DNA of 64,000 nt from Streptomyces sp. NBC_01276 (GTDB lineage Bacteria > Actinomycetota > Actinomycetes > Streptomycetales > Streptomycetaceae): contig NZ_CP108442.1 of assembly GCF_041435355.1 (NCBI RefSeq), positions 5,082,501 to 5,146,500 on the forward strand. Reading direction: 5' to 3'. Made by a program: the position numbers and the translations under genes. Position 1 is the stretch's first letter. Every line of letters begins with the position of its first letter. The notes beneath the pieces were generated by a model, which was not told the DNA's origin, made no database searches, and was given only the letters and a program-made list of their open reading frames with translations. Positions 35,017-44,335 of the stretch are shown here, piece after piece.

Positions 35017-35838
35017 CTGGGCAAGCGACAGCCCGAAGGCCCGCCTCCCGCACCGGTGGTGCAGCGCATCCGACTGCGCTACACCAAGCGTGGCCGCCTC
35101 CGGTTCACCAGCCACCGAGACTTCCAGCGCGCCTTCGAGCGCGCCCTGCGCCGCGCCGAGGTACCCATGGCGTACTCGGCCGGCTTCACCCCGCACCCCC
35201 GGGTCTCGTACGCGAACGCCGCGCCCACCGGCACCGGCAGCGAGGCCGAGTACCTGGAGATCGGGCTCGCCGCGCCCCGCGACCCCGAGAAGCTCCGTGA
35301 GCTCCTCGACGAGTCGATGCCGGTCGGGCTCGACATCATCGACGCCGTCGAAGCCCGCACCTCCGGGCTCGCGGACCGGCTGACCGCCTCCGTGTGGGAG
35401 CTGCGCCTGGAGGGCGTGGACCCCGCCGACGCCGAGCGGGCGGTGGAGACGTTCCTCACCGCCGAGACCGTGGAGGTGCAGCGCCGCACCAAGAACGGCG
35501 TGCGCACCTTCGACACCCGCGGCGCGGTCGTCAGCCTGGAAGCTCTTCCCCTCCAGGCTGATAGGCCGCTGGACAATGCCTGTGCGATACTGCGGCTGGT
35601 TGTTCGGCATTTGACACCTGCCGTGCGACCCGACGACGTCCTGTCCGGTCTCCGAGCTGTGGCCGACCTGGCGCCGCCGGTCCCCGCTGCGGTGACCAGG
35701 CTGGCGCAGGGGCTCTTCGACGAGGAGTCCGGCACGGTGACCGACCCGCTCGCGCCCGACCGCGAGGCTGTCACGGCCGCCCCACCCACGGCCGCCGTGC
35801 CCGCCGACGCGAAGGCGCCGGAAGGTCCCGCCGCGTAG
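35017..35838 (+). CDS. Radical-SAM-associated DUF2344 protein (TIGR03936 type), probable CTG start
   Basis: A 273-aa protein if started at CTG 35017; the domain core begins IRLRYTKRGRLRFTSHRDF and includes PHPRVSYANAAPTG. The family accompanies, or is fused to, the TIGR03960 radical SAM enzyme. No ATG/GTG/TTG is well placed upstream: AAGGAGAA (35003-35010) is 8 nt before the CTG, giving MGKRQPEGPPPAPV as N-terminus, while the first GTG (35056) has no ribosome binding site and would start almost at the domain edge. Function unknown. The gene lies upstream of rne. Confidence 0.88.
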   Translation: MGKRQPEGPPPAPVVQRIRLRYTKRGRLRFTSHRDFQRAFERALRRAEVPMAYSAGFTPHPRVSYANAAPTGTGSEAEYLEIGLAAPRDPEKLRELLDESMPVGLDIIDAVEARTSGLADRLTASVWELRLEGVDPADAERAVETFLTAETVEVQRRTKNGVRTFDTRGAVVSLEALPLQADRPLDNACAILRLVVRHLTPAVRPDDVLSGLRAVADLAPPVPAAVTRLAQGLFDEESGTVTDPLAPDREAVTAAPPTAAVPADAKAPEGPAA

Positions 35839-36071
35839 GGATCGTCGTCGTCGCGCCGCCCTGGCACTCGGGAGCCACCTGGGTCGGGCAGCGCACTGAC
35901 CTGAAGACTTCCGCCAGGCCGTACGGACAAGACGTACGGAACCGGCGGCCATGGACTACAGCTCCCGTGTGGCGAACGCGCCCCGGAGGCCGGCTCCGCG
36001 CTCCTGCGCGGAGCCGTGCCGGACCGGACGTCAGCCGCGGCGCCCGGGAGCGTGACGGGAGAACCGCCCGC

Positions 36072-39000
36072 ATGCTCAACACCGAAAACGAGAACACCCC
36101 CGCCGCCGACAACGGCAGCCCGAGCGACAACCTGCCCCCGCGCAGGCGTCGCCGCGCCGCCTCCCGGCCGGCCGGCCCGCCGGGCGGCGCCGCCGCCGCC
36201 CCGGAGGCTCCCGCCGCCGAGGCCGCGCCCGTGGTGGAGGAGGCTCCGGCCGCCGCCCCCGCGCCGCGTGCCCGTCGCCGTGCCACCCGCGCCGTCGCCG
36301 CCCCGGCCACGCCCGCCGCCGCCCCGGCCGCCGAGCCCGTCGTCGTGGAGGCCCCCGCCGCGCCCGCGGTGGAGGAGGCTCCGGCCGCTCCCGCGCCGCG
36401 TGCCCGTCGTCGTGCCACCCGCGCCGTCACCGCCCCGGAGGCGCCCGCCGCCGAGGCCGCGCCCGCCGCTTCCGTCGCTCCGGTCGAGGAGGAGGCTCCG
36501 GCCGCCGCTCCGGCGCCGCGTGCCCGTCGTCGTGCCACGCGCGCCGTCGCGGCCCCGGCCGCTGTCGTCGAGGCCACCGAGCCCGTCGTCGAGGAGGCTC
36601 CGACCGCGCCCGTGGCGGAGGAGGCTCCGGCCGCCGCTCCGGCGCCGCGTGCCCGTCGCCGTGCCACGCGCGCCGTCGCGGCCCCGGCCGCGCCCGCCGC
36701 CGTCGAGGTCGTCGAGCCCGTCGTCGAGGCCGCGCCCGCCGCTCCGGTCGAGGAGGAGGCTCCGGCCGCCGCTCCGGCGCCGCGTGCCCGTCGCCGTGCC
36801 ACGCGCGCCGTCGCCGCCCCGGCCGCCCCCGCCGCCGAGGCCGCCCCGGCCGTCGAGCCCGCCGCTGTGGAGGAGGCCCCCAAGGCCGCCCCCCGCGCCG
36901 TGACCGTCGCCGACGCCGTGGACTCCCCCAAGCGCGGCGGCCGCCGCCGCGCCACCCGCGCCTCCGCCCCGGCTGCTCCGGCTGCTCCGGCCGCCGCCGA
37001 GACCGAGGCGCCCGCCGCCCCGGCGGAGCCCCGCGCCCGCCGCGCCGCCCGCCCCGCCGTGGCCGTCTTCCAGGCCCCGGTCTTCGCCGAGCCGATGTTC
37101 CAGACCCCCGAGACCGCCGCCATGGCCGCCGCGGCCGCTGCCGCCGCGCAGCGGGCGGAGGAGGCCGAGGAGGAGGAAGAGACCGAGGCCGAGGCCGAGG
37201 CCGTCGCCGAGGTGCAGGCCCCGGCCGCCGCGCAGCCCGCCGGCCGCCGTCGCCGCCGTCGCGGTGCCGCCGAGCCCGTGGCCCCGGCCGCGCCGTCCGC
37301 CCCCGTGTCGCTGGCCGACGTGGAGGCCGTGGACGAGGAGCAGGAGGCCGAGGCCGAGGCCGCCGAGCTCGACGAGGACGAGGCCGACGAGTCGGGGGAG
37401 CGCCCCTCGCGCCGCCGCCGTCGCGGAGGCCGCCGCCGCCGTCGCGGCGAGTCCGCCGACCTGGACGAGTCCGCCGACGAGGACGCCGAGGCCGAGGCGG
37501 AGGCCGCCGAGCAGGAGGAGGAAGAGGAAGAGGAGTCCGAAGAGGCCCTCGGTTCCAGCTCCAGCCGCCGGCGCCGCCGCCGTCGCCGCCGCAGTGGTGA
37601 CGGCGCCGCCGACACCGAGGCGGGCGACGAGGACGGTGTCCGTACCGTCGTCAAGGTCCGCGAGCCGCGTCCGGCCCGCGAGCGCAGCGAGTCCACCTCT
37701 TCCGACGAGGTCCAGTCCATCAAGGGCTCGACCCGCCTGGAGGCCAAGAAGCAGCGTCGTCGCGAAGGCCGCGAGCAGGGCCGTCGCCGCGTCCCGATCA
37801 TCACCGAGGCCGAGTTCCTGGCCCGCCGTGAGGCCGTCGAGCGCGTGATGGTCGTCCGCCAGTCCGGCGAGCGCACCCAGATCGGCGTCCTTGAGGACAA
37901 CGTGCTCGTCGAGCACTACGTCAACAAGGAAGAGGCCACCTCGTACGTCGGCAACGTCTACCTGGGCAAGGTCCAGAACGTGCTGCCGTCGATGGAGGCC
38001 GCCTTCATCGACATCGGCAAGGGCCGCAACGCGGTCCTGTACGCCGGTGAGGTCAACTTCGAGGCGCTCGGCATGGCCAACGGCCCGCGCCGCATCGAGT
38101 CCGCCCTCAAGTCCGGCCAGTCGGTCCTGGTGCAGGTCACCAAGGACCCGATCGGCCACAAGGGCGCCCGCCTGACCAGCCAGGTCTCGCTGCCCGGCCG
38201 CTACCTGGTCTACGTGCCCGAGGGCTCGATGACCGGCATCAGCCGCAAGCTGCCCGACACCGAGCGCGCGCGTCTGAAGAGCATCCTCAAGAAGATCGTC
38301 CCCGAGGACGCGGGCGTCATCGTGCGCACCGCCGCCGAGGGTGCGAGCGAGGACGAGCTGCGCCGCGACGTCGAGCGTCTGCAGGCCCAGTGGGAGGACA
38401 TCCAGAAGAAGTCGAAGCAGATCTCGACCTCTTCGCCGAGCCTGCTGTACGGCGAGCCGGACATGACCGTCCGTGTCGTGCGCGACATCTTCAACGAGGA
38501 CTTCTCGAAGGTCATCGTCAGCGGTGACACCGCCTGGGAGACCATCCACGGCTACGTGAACCACGTGGCCCCGGACCTGGCCGGCCGGCTGTCGCGCTGG
38601 ACCTCCGAGGTCGACGTCTTCGCGACGTACCGGATCGACGAGCAGCTCGCCAAGGCGCTCGACCGCAAGGTGTGGCTGCCCTCGGGCGGTTCCCTCGTGA
38701 TCGACAAGACCGAGGCGATGATCGTCATCGACGTCAACACCGGCAAGTTCACGGGTCAGGGCGGCAACCTCGAAGAGACCGTCACCCGGAACAACCTGGA
38801 GGCGGCCGAGGAGATCGTGCGCCAGCTGCGGCTGCGCGACCTGGGCGGCATCGTCGTCATCGACTTCATCGACATGGTCCTGGAGTCCAACCGCGACCTG
38901 GTCCTGCGGCGCATGCTGGAATGCCTGGGCCGCGACCGCACCAAGCACCAGGTGGCCGAGGTCACCTCGCTGGGCCTGGTGCAGATGACCCGCAAGCGGG

Positions 39001-40136
39001 TGGGCCAGGGTCTGCTGGAGTCCTTCTCCGAGACCTGCGTCCACTGCAACGGCCGCGGTGTCATCGTGCACATGGAGACCCCGACCGCGGTCGGCGGCGG
39101 TGGCAACGGCAAGCGCTCCAAGCGCCGCGGTGGCCGGGCCCTGGACCACGAGCACGAGCTCGATGTGATCGAGACCGTCGAGTCCGACGTGTTCGAGGCC
39201 GAGACCGAGGCCGAGGTGGCCGCCGAGGTCGCCGCGCCGCGTGCGCTGCCGGAGCCGGAGTTCGTCGCGGGCGAGGAGCTGTACGGCAGCCCGGCCGAGG
39301 CCGAGGCCGCGGCGGGTCTGAGCGGGCGTCGCAACCGTCGCCGTGCCACCCGTAAGGCGACCGCTCCGGCGGGCGCCCCGCGGGGCGCGGACCGGGCCGC
39401 GGCTCCGGCGCAGTCTCCGGTGACCCCGGTCGCCGAGGCCGAGCCGGTCGCCGAGCCGGTCACCGAGCCGGCCGACACGGTGCTCCAGCCGGCCGCCGAG
39501 GCCGTGGAAGCCGTGGCGGCGGCCGAGGTCGTCGAGGCCGTGGAGACCGTCGAGGCGGCGGAGCCGGTCGAGGCCGCGCCGAAGGGCCGTACGCGTCGCC
39601 GTGCGACCCGCAAGGCCACCGCGCCCGAGCCGGTCGTCGAGGCCGCGCCCGAGCCGGCCGCCGAGCCCGAGCCGGTCGTCGAAGCCGTGACCGAGGCCGC
39701 TCCGGCCGAGGTGGCGGAGCCGGTCGCGGAGCCCGTCGTGGAGGCCGCTCCGGCACGTCCGCGCCGCCGTGCCACCCGCAAGGCCACCGCGCCCGCCGGT
39801 TCCCCGGCAGGGGCGGCGCAGGCGGCCATCGTGGTCGTCGAGGCCCCGGCCGCCGAGCCCGAGCCCGTCGTGGCCGCCGAGCCGGCCGCCGAGGCCGAGC
39901 CGGAGGCGGCGGCCGAACCCGCGGCTCCGGCGAAGAAGGCCGCCCGCAAGGCCCCGGCCAAGAAGGCGACCACCACCACGGCGAAGAAGGCCCCGGCCAA
40001 GAAGGCGGCGGCCGCCAAGAAGACCGTCGCGAAGAAGGCGACGGCCAAGAAGACCGTGGCGAAGCGGGCGACGAAGAAGACCGCGGCGGCGGAGCAGCAG
40101 ACCCCGCCGTCCGTCTCGGCTCCCGCCGAAGCCTGA
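36072..40136 (+). CDS. rne: RNase E/G-family endoribonuclease (RNase ES type)
   Basis: A 1354-aa ribonuclease with the catalytic core in the middle. Residues 1-580 are Ala/Pro/Glu-rich with six RRRATR modules and Arg blocks (RRRRRGG, SRRRRRRRR). The S1 domain starts near 600, catalytic Asp887 (VIDVNTGKF) and Asp931 (VIDFIDM) are spaced like Asp303 and Asp346 of Escherichia coli RNase E, and Cys989/Cys992 (CVHC) match its zinc link. The C-terminus has three more RRRATRKATAP modules and a histone-H1-like Lys/Ala tail. It should process rRNA and degrade mRNA; the flanks probably bind RNA and partners, as known for Streptomyces RNase ES. The ATG at 36072 has GGGAG upstream. Confidence 0.95.
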   Translation: MLNTENENTPAADNGSPSDNLPPRRRRRAASRPAGPPGGAAAAPEAPAAEAAPVVEEAPAAAPAPRARRRATRAVAAPATPAAAPAAEPVVVEAPAAPAVEEAPAAPAPRARRRATRAVTAPEAPAAEAAPAASVAPVEEEAPAAAPAPRARRRATRAVAAPAAVVEATEPVVEEAPTAPVAEEAPAAAPAPRARRRATRAVAAPAAPAAVEVVEPVVEAAPAAPVEEEAPAAAPAPRARRRATRAVAAPAAPAAEAAPAVEPAAVEEAPKAAPRAVTVADAVDSPKRGGRRRATRASAPAAPAAPAAAETEAPAAPAEPRARRAARPAVAVFQAPVFAEPMFQTPETAAMAAAAAAAAQRAEEAEEEEETEAEAEAVAEVQAPAAAQPAGRRRRRRGAAEPVAPAAPSAPVSLADVEAVDEEQEAEAEAAELDEDEADESGERPSRRRRRGGRRRRRGESADLDESADEDAEAEAEAAEQEEEEEEESEEALGSSSSRRRRRRRRRSGDGAADTEAGDEDGVRTVVKVREPRPARERSESTSSDEVQSIKGSTRLEAKKQRRREGREQGRRRVPIITEAEFLARREAVERVMVVRQSGERTQIGVLEDNVLVEHYVNKEEATSYVGNVYLGKVQNVLPSMEAAFIDIGKGRNAVLYAGEVNFEALGMANGPRRIESALKSGQSVLVQVTKDPIGHKGARLTSQVSLPGRYLVYVPEGSMTGISRKLPDTERARLKSILKKIVPEDAGVIVRTAAEGASEDELRRDVERLQAQWEDIQKKSKQISTSSPSLLYGEPDMTVRVVRDIFNEDFSKVIVSGDTAWETIHGYVNHVAPDLAGRLSRWTSEVDVFATYRIDEQLAKALDRKVWLPSGGSLVIDKTEAMIVIDVNTGKFTGQGGNLEETVTRNNLEAAEEIVRQLRLRDLGGIVVIDFIDMVLESNRDLVLRRMLECLGRDRTKHQVAEVTSLGLVQMTRKRVGQGLLESFSETCVHCNGRGVIVHMETPTAVGGGGNGKRSKRRGGRALDHEHELDVIETVESDVFEAETEAEVAAEVAAPRALPEPEFVAGEELYGSPAEAEAAAGLSGRRNRRRATRKATAPAGAPRGADRAAAPAQSPVTPVAEAEPVAEPVTEPADTVLQPAAEAVEAVAAAEVVEAVETVEAAEPVEAAPKGRTRRRATRKATAPEPVVEAAPEPAAEPEPVVEAVTEAAPAEVAEPVAEPVVEAAPARPRRRATRKATAPAGSPAGAAQAAIVVVEAPAAEPEPVVAAEPAAEAEPEAAAEPAAPAKKAARKAPAKKATTTTAKKAPAKKAAAAKKTVAKKATAKKTVAKRATKKTAAAEQQTPPSVSAPAEA

Positions 40137-40147
40137 TCCGCGTGACA

Positions 40148-40181
40148 CCCGTGGGCCCCGCCGAGCGGCGGGGCCCACGGG
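40148..40181 (+). terminator. rne terminator
   Basis: CCCGTGGGCCCCGCCG / CGGCGGGGCCCACGGG with a 2-nt loop, 11 bp after the stop. Confidence 0.85.
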
Positions 40182-40196
40182 CGCGCGGGGCCCGGT

Positions 40197-40225
40197 TTGA
40201 CCCCCTGGAACCGGCCCCGTAACCT
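40197..40225 (+). promoter_or_regulatory. rplU-rpmA promoter
   Basis: TTGACC (40197-40202), 17-bp spacer, TAACCT (40220-40225): a good HrdB-type promoter. It gives an mRNA leader of about 185 nt before rplU, which contains a small hairpin TGAACG/CGTTCA (40243-40260). Confidence 0.65.
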
Positions 40226-40418
40226 AGACCGTCGGCGTGTCTTGAACGATTACCCGTTCAGCGTGCGTCGCGCTCCTGAGCACCTTCCTCCCGCACCGTC
40301 CGCGCAAGCGGCCGGGCCACGGGAGAGGCCGCTCGTCCAATTCCGGATCACCGTGGGCCCCGGCCCGCGTGAGCGGCTGGCTTCAGGAGCATCCGTCCCG
40401 AGTGAGAGAGAGATCCGC

Positions 40419-40739
40419 GTGTACGCCATCGTGCGCAGCGGTGGTCGCCAGCACAAGGTTGCTGTCGGCGACATCGTTGAGGTTGACAAGATTTCCACTG
40501 CCAAGGTTGGCGACACGGTCGAGCTCTCGACCCTGCTCGTTGTCGACGGCGACGCCGTGACCAGCGACCCGTGGGTGCTGGCCGGGATCAAGGTTCAGGC
40601 CGAGATCGTGGACCACCACAAGGGCGCCAAGATCGACATCCTGCGCTACAAGAACAAGACCGGCTACCGCCGTCGCCAGGGTCACCGCCAGCAGTACACG
40701 GCGATCAAGGTCACCGGTATCCCCACGGCTGCGAAGTAA
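40419..40739 (+). CDS. rplU: 50S ribosomal protein L21
   Basis: A 106-aa large-subunit protein that binds 23S rRNA. The GTG at 40419 gives the conserved start [13 protein letters not shown] and standard length; GAGAGAGA lies just upstream. Conserved [13 protein letters not shown] marks the C-terminus. rpmA follows after 13 bp. Confidence 0.97.
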   Translation: MYAIVRSGGRQHKVAVGDIVEVDKISTAKVGDTVELSTLLVVDGDAVTSDPWVLAGIKVQAEIVDHHKGAKIDILRYKNKTGYRRRQGHRQQYTAIKVTGIPTAAK

Positions 40740-40752
40740 GAGGGACTGAGAC

Positions 40753-41007
40753 ATGGCACACAAGAAGGGCGCATCGTCCACCCGGAACGGGCGCGATTCC
40801 AATGCTCAGCGGCTCGGCGTGAAGCGCTTCGGCGGTCAGGTCGTTTCCGCTGGTGAGATCCTCGTTCGCCAGCGCGGCACCCACTTCCACCCGGGTTCGG
40901 GTGTGGGCCGTGGCGGCGACGACACGCTGTTCGCGCTGCAGGCCGGTTCGGTCGAGTTCGGCACGCACCGTGGCCGCAAGGTCGTCAACATCGTTCCGGC
41001 CGCCTGA
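40753..41007 (+). CDS. rpmA: 50S ribosomal protein L27
   Basis: An 84-aa protein near the peptidyl transferase centre. It starts directly with [15 protein letters not shown], without the cleavable N-terminal extension found in Firmicutes, which fits the absence of a Prp protease gene between rplU and rpmA. GAGGGACTGAG upstream is the ribosome binding site. Confidence 0.97.
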   Translation: MAHKKGASSTRNGRDSNAQRLGVKRFGGQVVSAGEILVRQRGTHFHPGSGVGRGGDDTLFALQAGSVEFGTHRGRKVVNIVPAA

Positions 41008-41043
41008 TCCAGCTCCTGCTGAATCTCAAGCGTTCGTAACACC

Positions 41044-41100
41044 CCGAGGGCGGATCTCGTCTCTTCCCGGCGCATGCCGGGAAGAGAGGTCCGCCCTCGG
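41044..41100 (+). terminator. rplU-rpmA terminator
   Basis: Outer stem CCGAGGGCGGA / TCCGCCCTCGG and inner stem CTCTTCCCGGC / GCCGGGAAGAG form one long hairpin between rpmA and obgE. Confidence 0.8.
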
Positions 41101-41177
41101 CGCGTTGTCACATAGACACGTTTAATGGGCAGCAAGGCCTGCCCGGGACATTCCCGTATGTATCTGGAGGAACACCC

Positions 41178-42623
41178 ATGACCACCTTCGTGGACCGCGT
41201 CGAGCTGCACGTCGCCGCGGGTAACGGGGGCCACGGCTGCGCCTCCGTTCACCGGGAGAAGTTCAAGCCGCTCGGCGGTCCCGACGGCGGCAACGGCGGC
41301 CGTGGCGGCGACGTCATCCTGGTGGTGGAGCAGGCGATCACCACCCTGCTGGACTACCACCACAGCCCCCACCGCAAGGCCACCAACGGCAAGCCCGGCG
41401 AGGGCGGCAACCGCTCCGGCAAGGACGGCCAGGACCTGGTCCTGCCCGTGCCGGACGGCACCGTCGTCCTCGACAAGGAGGGCAACGTCCTCGCCGACCT
41501 CGTCGGCCAGGGCACCACCTACGTGGCCGCCGAGGGCGGCCGCGGCGGCCTCGGCAACGCCGCGCTGTCCTCCGCCCGCCGCAAGGCGCCCGGCTTCGCG
41601 CTGCTCGGCGTTCCCGGCACCACCGGCGACATCGTCCTGGAGCTCAAGACCGTCGCCGACGTGGCGCTGGTCGGCTTCCCGAGCGCCGGCAAGTCCTCGC
41701 TGATCTCGGTGCTCTCCTCGGCCAAGCCGAAGATCGCGGACTATCCCTTCACCACCCTGGTCCCGAACCTGGGCGTGGTCACGGCCGGTTCGACCGTCTA
41801 CACCATCGCCGACGTCCCGGGCCTGATCCCCGGCGCCAGCCAGGGCCGCGGCCTCGGCCTGGAGTTCCTGCGCCACGTCGAGCGCTGCTCGGTCCTCGTG
41901 CACGTCCTGGACACCGCCACGCTGGAGACCGACCGCGACCCGATCGCCGACCTCGACGTCATCGAGGAGGAGCTGCGGCTCTACGGCGGCGGCCTGGAGA
42001 AGCGTCCGCGCCTCGTCGTCCTCAACAAGGTCGACATCCCCGACGGCCAGGAGCTCGCCGACATGGTCCGCCCGGACCTGGAGGCCCGCGGCTACAAGGT
42101 CTTCGAGGTCTCCGCGGTCGCCCGCACGGGCCTGAAGGAGCTCTCCTTCTTCCTCGCCGAGGGCATCGCCAAGGCCCGTGCCCGCAAGCCCAAGCAGGAG
42201 GCGACCCGCATCGTCATCCGGCCCAAGGCCGTGGACGACGCCGGCTTCACCGTCACCTACGACGAGGTCGAGGACGTCTACAACGTGCGCGGCGAGAAGC
42301 CGGAGCGCTGGGTGCGCCAGACCGACTTCAACAACGACGAGGCCGTCGGCTACCTCGCCGACCGCCTCAACCGCCTGGGCGTCGAGGAAGCGCTGAAGAA
42401 GGCCGGCGCCCGCGCCGGTGACGGCGTGGCCATCGGCTCCGACGAGAACGCCGTCGTCTTCGACTGGGAGCCGACCATGATGGCCGGCGCCGAGATGCTG
42501 GGCCGTCGCGGTGAGGACCACCGCATGGACGCCCCGCGTCCGGCCGCCCAGCGCCGCAGCGAGAAGGAAGCCCGGCGCGGCGACTCCGCCCAGCAGGAGT
42601 ACGACGAGTTCCGCCCCTTCTAG
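41178..42623 (+). CDS. obgE: Obg-family GTPase
   Basis: A 481-aa GTPase with the glycine-rich Obg fold (residues 1-158, [13 protein letters not shown]), G domain with P-loop [18 protein letters not shown] and NKVDIP, and a C-terminal OCT domain. It acts in late 50S assembly and, in Streptomyces, in control of differentiation (known from S. coelicolor Obg). AAAGCTGGAGGAAC-type ribosome binding site (TGGAGGAACACCC) precedes the ATG. It has its own promoter region after the rpmA terminator. Confidence 0.96.
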   Translation: MTTFVDRVELHVAAGNGGHGCASVHREKFKPLGGPDGGNGGRGGDVILVVEQAITTLLDYHHSPHRKATNGKPGEGGNRSGKDGQDLVLPVPDGTVVLDKEGNVLADLVGQGTTYVAAEGGRGGLGNAALSSARRKAPGFALLGVPGTTGDIVLELKTVADVALVGFPSAGKSSLISVLSSAKPKIADYPFTTLVPNLGVVTAGSTVYTIADVPGLIPGASQGRGLGLEFLRHVERCSVLVHVLDTATLETDRDPIADLDVIEEELRLYGGGLEKRPRLVVLNKVDIPDGQELADMVRPDLEARGYKVFEVSAVARTGLKELSFFLAEGIAKARARKPKQEATRIVIRPKAVDDAGFTVTYDEVEDVYNVRGEKPERWVRQTDFNNDEAVGYLADRLNRLGVEEALKKAGARAGDGVAIGSDENAVVFDWEPTMMAGAEMLGRRGEDHRMDAPRPAAQRRSEKEARRGDSAQQEYDEFRPF

Positions 42624-42665
42624 GGGGACGCGCACGCCGTTGAACTCCGCTTTACGCCGTTCGCC

Positions 42666-42671
42666 TAGGAT
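42666..42671 (+). promoter_or_regulatory. -10 box of a probable leaderless GT2 transcript
   Basis: TAGGAT ends 7 nt before the GTG at 42679; TTGAAC (42640-42645) could be the -35 box with a long 20-bp spacer. Confidence 0.5.
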
Positions 42672-42678
42672 CCTCCGG

Positions 42679-44319
42679 GTGAGCAGCAGTGATTCCAGCA
42701 GTGACACCACCACGGGCGGCCCCGCCGTCTCCGTGGTGGTGATCGCGTACAACGACGCCGGGCTCGTGGGCGAGGCCGTGGCCTCGGCCCTCGCCCAGGG
42801 CCCGGTGGTCGCCGAGGTCATCGCGGTGGACGACGCCTCCTCGGACGGGACCGCGCGGGTGCTCGACGCCCTCGCCGCCGAGCACCCCCGGCTGAAGGTC
42901 GTGCACCGCACGGAGAACAGCGGAGGCTGCGGCACCCCGCGCAACGACGGGATCGAGGCCGCGAGCGCGCCGTACGTCCTCTTCCTGGACAGCGACGACG
43001 TCCTGCCGCCGGGCGCCGCCGAGGCCCTGGTCCGGGCGGCCGTCGCCCACCGCGCCCCCGTCACGGTCGGCTCGTGCGTGCGCCGCGAGCTGCCGGAGGG
43101 CCGCGAGGTCCCCTGGATGCCCGGCCTGTACACCCCCGGTGAGGTCGTCGAGCGGCCCGCAGACCGGCCCGAGCTGGTGCGCGACACCCTCTGCGTGAAC
43201 AAGCTCTACGAGCGCGCCTTCCTGGAGAAGCACGCGATCCGCTTCCCCGACGGCCGTTTCGTCTACGAGGACTTCGTCTTCACCTCCCGCGTCCTGGCGG
43301 CCGCCCCCCGCATCGCGGTCGTCGGCGACCTGGTCTACGTGTGGCACGTGCGCCGCGGCGCCGCCCAGGTCTCGATCTCCCTGGCCCGCGCCGACGTCGG
43401 CAACTGGCGCTCGCGGATCGCCGCGCACACCGTCGCCTCCGGGACCCTCGCCGAGGCCTCCCCGGAGCTGGGCCGCGCCTGCCAGGCGAAGTTCCTCGAC
43501 TACGACCTGCGCATGTACCTGCGCGAGCTGGGCTCGGACCCCGGCCACCGCGCCGCCTGGTGGACCCTGACCCGCGACTACCTGACCGGGTTCGCGGACG
43601 CCGACATCGAGGCCGCCCCCGCCCGAGCCCGCTGGACCGCGCGCGTGCTGCTGGCGAGCGAGGCCCCGCCCGCGGACCTGGAGCGGCTGGTCCGCTTCGC
43701 CGCCGAGCCGCCCCGGCTGCTGCCCCCGTACGCCACCGGTGGCGACGGCGGGCCGGTGTGGAGCGCGGAGCTGCCGGTGCCGCTGGACGGGCTCGACGGC
43801 CTGCCCCTCGCGGAGCTGCCCGTCACCGTCGACGCCGAACCCGCCGGGCGCGGGGCGGTCCGGATCCGGGTGCGCGACCTGTACGGCCGCCTCGCCGGGG
43901 CCGGCCCGCGCACCGTCCGGCTGGACTTCCTGCCCCGGGCGGGCGGCGCCGCCGTCGCCACGCGCCCCGTGGAGCTGCGGACCGCCCCCGACGGGGACGG
44001 CTGGAGCGCCGAGGTGCCCTTCCGGCTGCCCGCGCTGGCAGCCACGGGGCGCCGCCGCGGGCTGCGCGGGATGCAGGCCTGGGACGTCCGGGCGGGCGTG
44101 GAGTGCGGCGACGGGAGCTCCCTGGTCACCTCGCTGCGCCCCCTCGGCGGACTGCTCCGGCGCCGGGCCCTGCCCAGCAGCCGGTACGGTGTTCTGCTGG
44201 CGCAGCCCTACCGCACGGCCGCCGGAGCGCTGGCCCTGCGCCTCGCGCCCGGTGCCGGGGGCGCGCTGACCTTCGTACGCAACCGCCTCGACCGCGCCCG
44301 CACGCGCAGGTCACGCTAG
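42679..44319 (+). CDS. Family 2 glycosyltransferase
   Basis: A 546-aa protein with an N-terminal GT-A domain (residues about 17-250): SVVVIAYNDA, VDDASSDGT, the ENSGGCGTPRNDGI motif and the DxD motif LDSDDVL. The C-terminal half is beta-rich and of unknown role. The ENSGGCG.PRN.GI motif is shared with the fusion protein at 46601-49480, so the two transferases are paralogous. It probably adds sugars to a surface polymer; the donor is unknown. galE-like 44336 follows after 16 bp. Confidence 0.9.
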   Translation: MSSSDSSSDTTTGGPAVSVVVIAYNDAGLVGEAVASALAQGPVVAEVIAVDDASSDGTARVLDALAAEHPRLKVVHRTENSGGCGTPRNDGIEAASAPYVLFLDSDDVLPPGAAEALVRAAVAHRAPVTVGSCVRRELPEGREVPWMPGLYTPGEVVERPADRPELVRDTLCVNKLYERAFLEKHAIRFPDGRFVYEDFVFTSRVLAAAPRIAVVGDLVYVWHVRRGAAQVSISLARADVGNWRSRIAAHTVASGTLAEASPELGRACQAKFLDYDLRMYLRELGSDPGHRAAWWTLTRDYLTGFADADIEAAPARARWTARVLLASEAPPADLERLVRFAAEPPRLLPPYATGGDGGPVWSAELPVPLDGLDGLPLAELPVTVDAEPAGRGAVRIRVRDLYGRLAGAGPRTVRLDFLPRAGGAAVATRPVELRTAPDGDGWSAEVPFRLPALAATGRRRGLRGMQAWDVRAGVECGDGSSLVTSLRPLGGLLRRRALPSSRYGVLLAQPYRTAAGALALRLAPGAGGALTFVRNRLDRARTRRSR

Positions 44320-44335
44320 AGCTCGGGAGATACGC

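Noticed and set aside
35079..40178. A 1699-codon open frame antisense to rne and the DUF2344 gene
   Set aside because: It arises from GC-rich third positions and the Ala/Arg repeats of the sense gene; the translation is low-complexity Gly/Leu/Arg without any domain, and no start signal is seen.
40197..40418. Extended N-terminus of L21
   Set aside because: The frame is open upstream, but it overlaps a promoter and the conserved L21 start is at the GTG at 40419.
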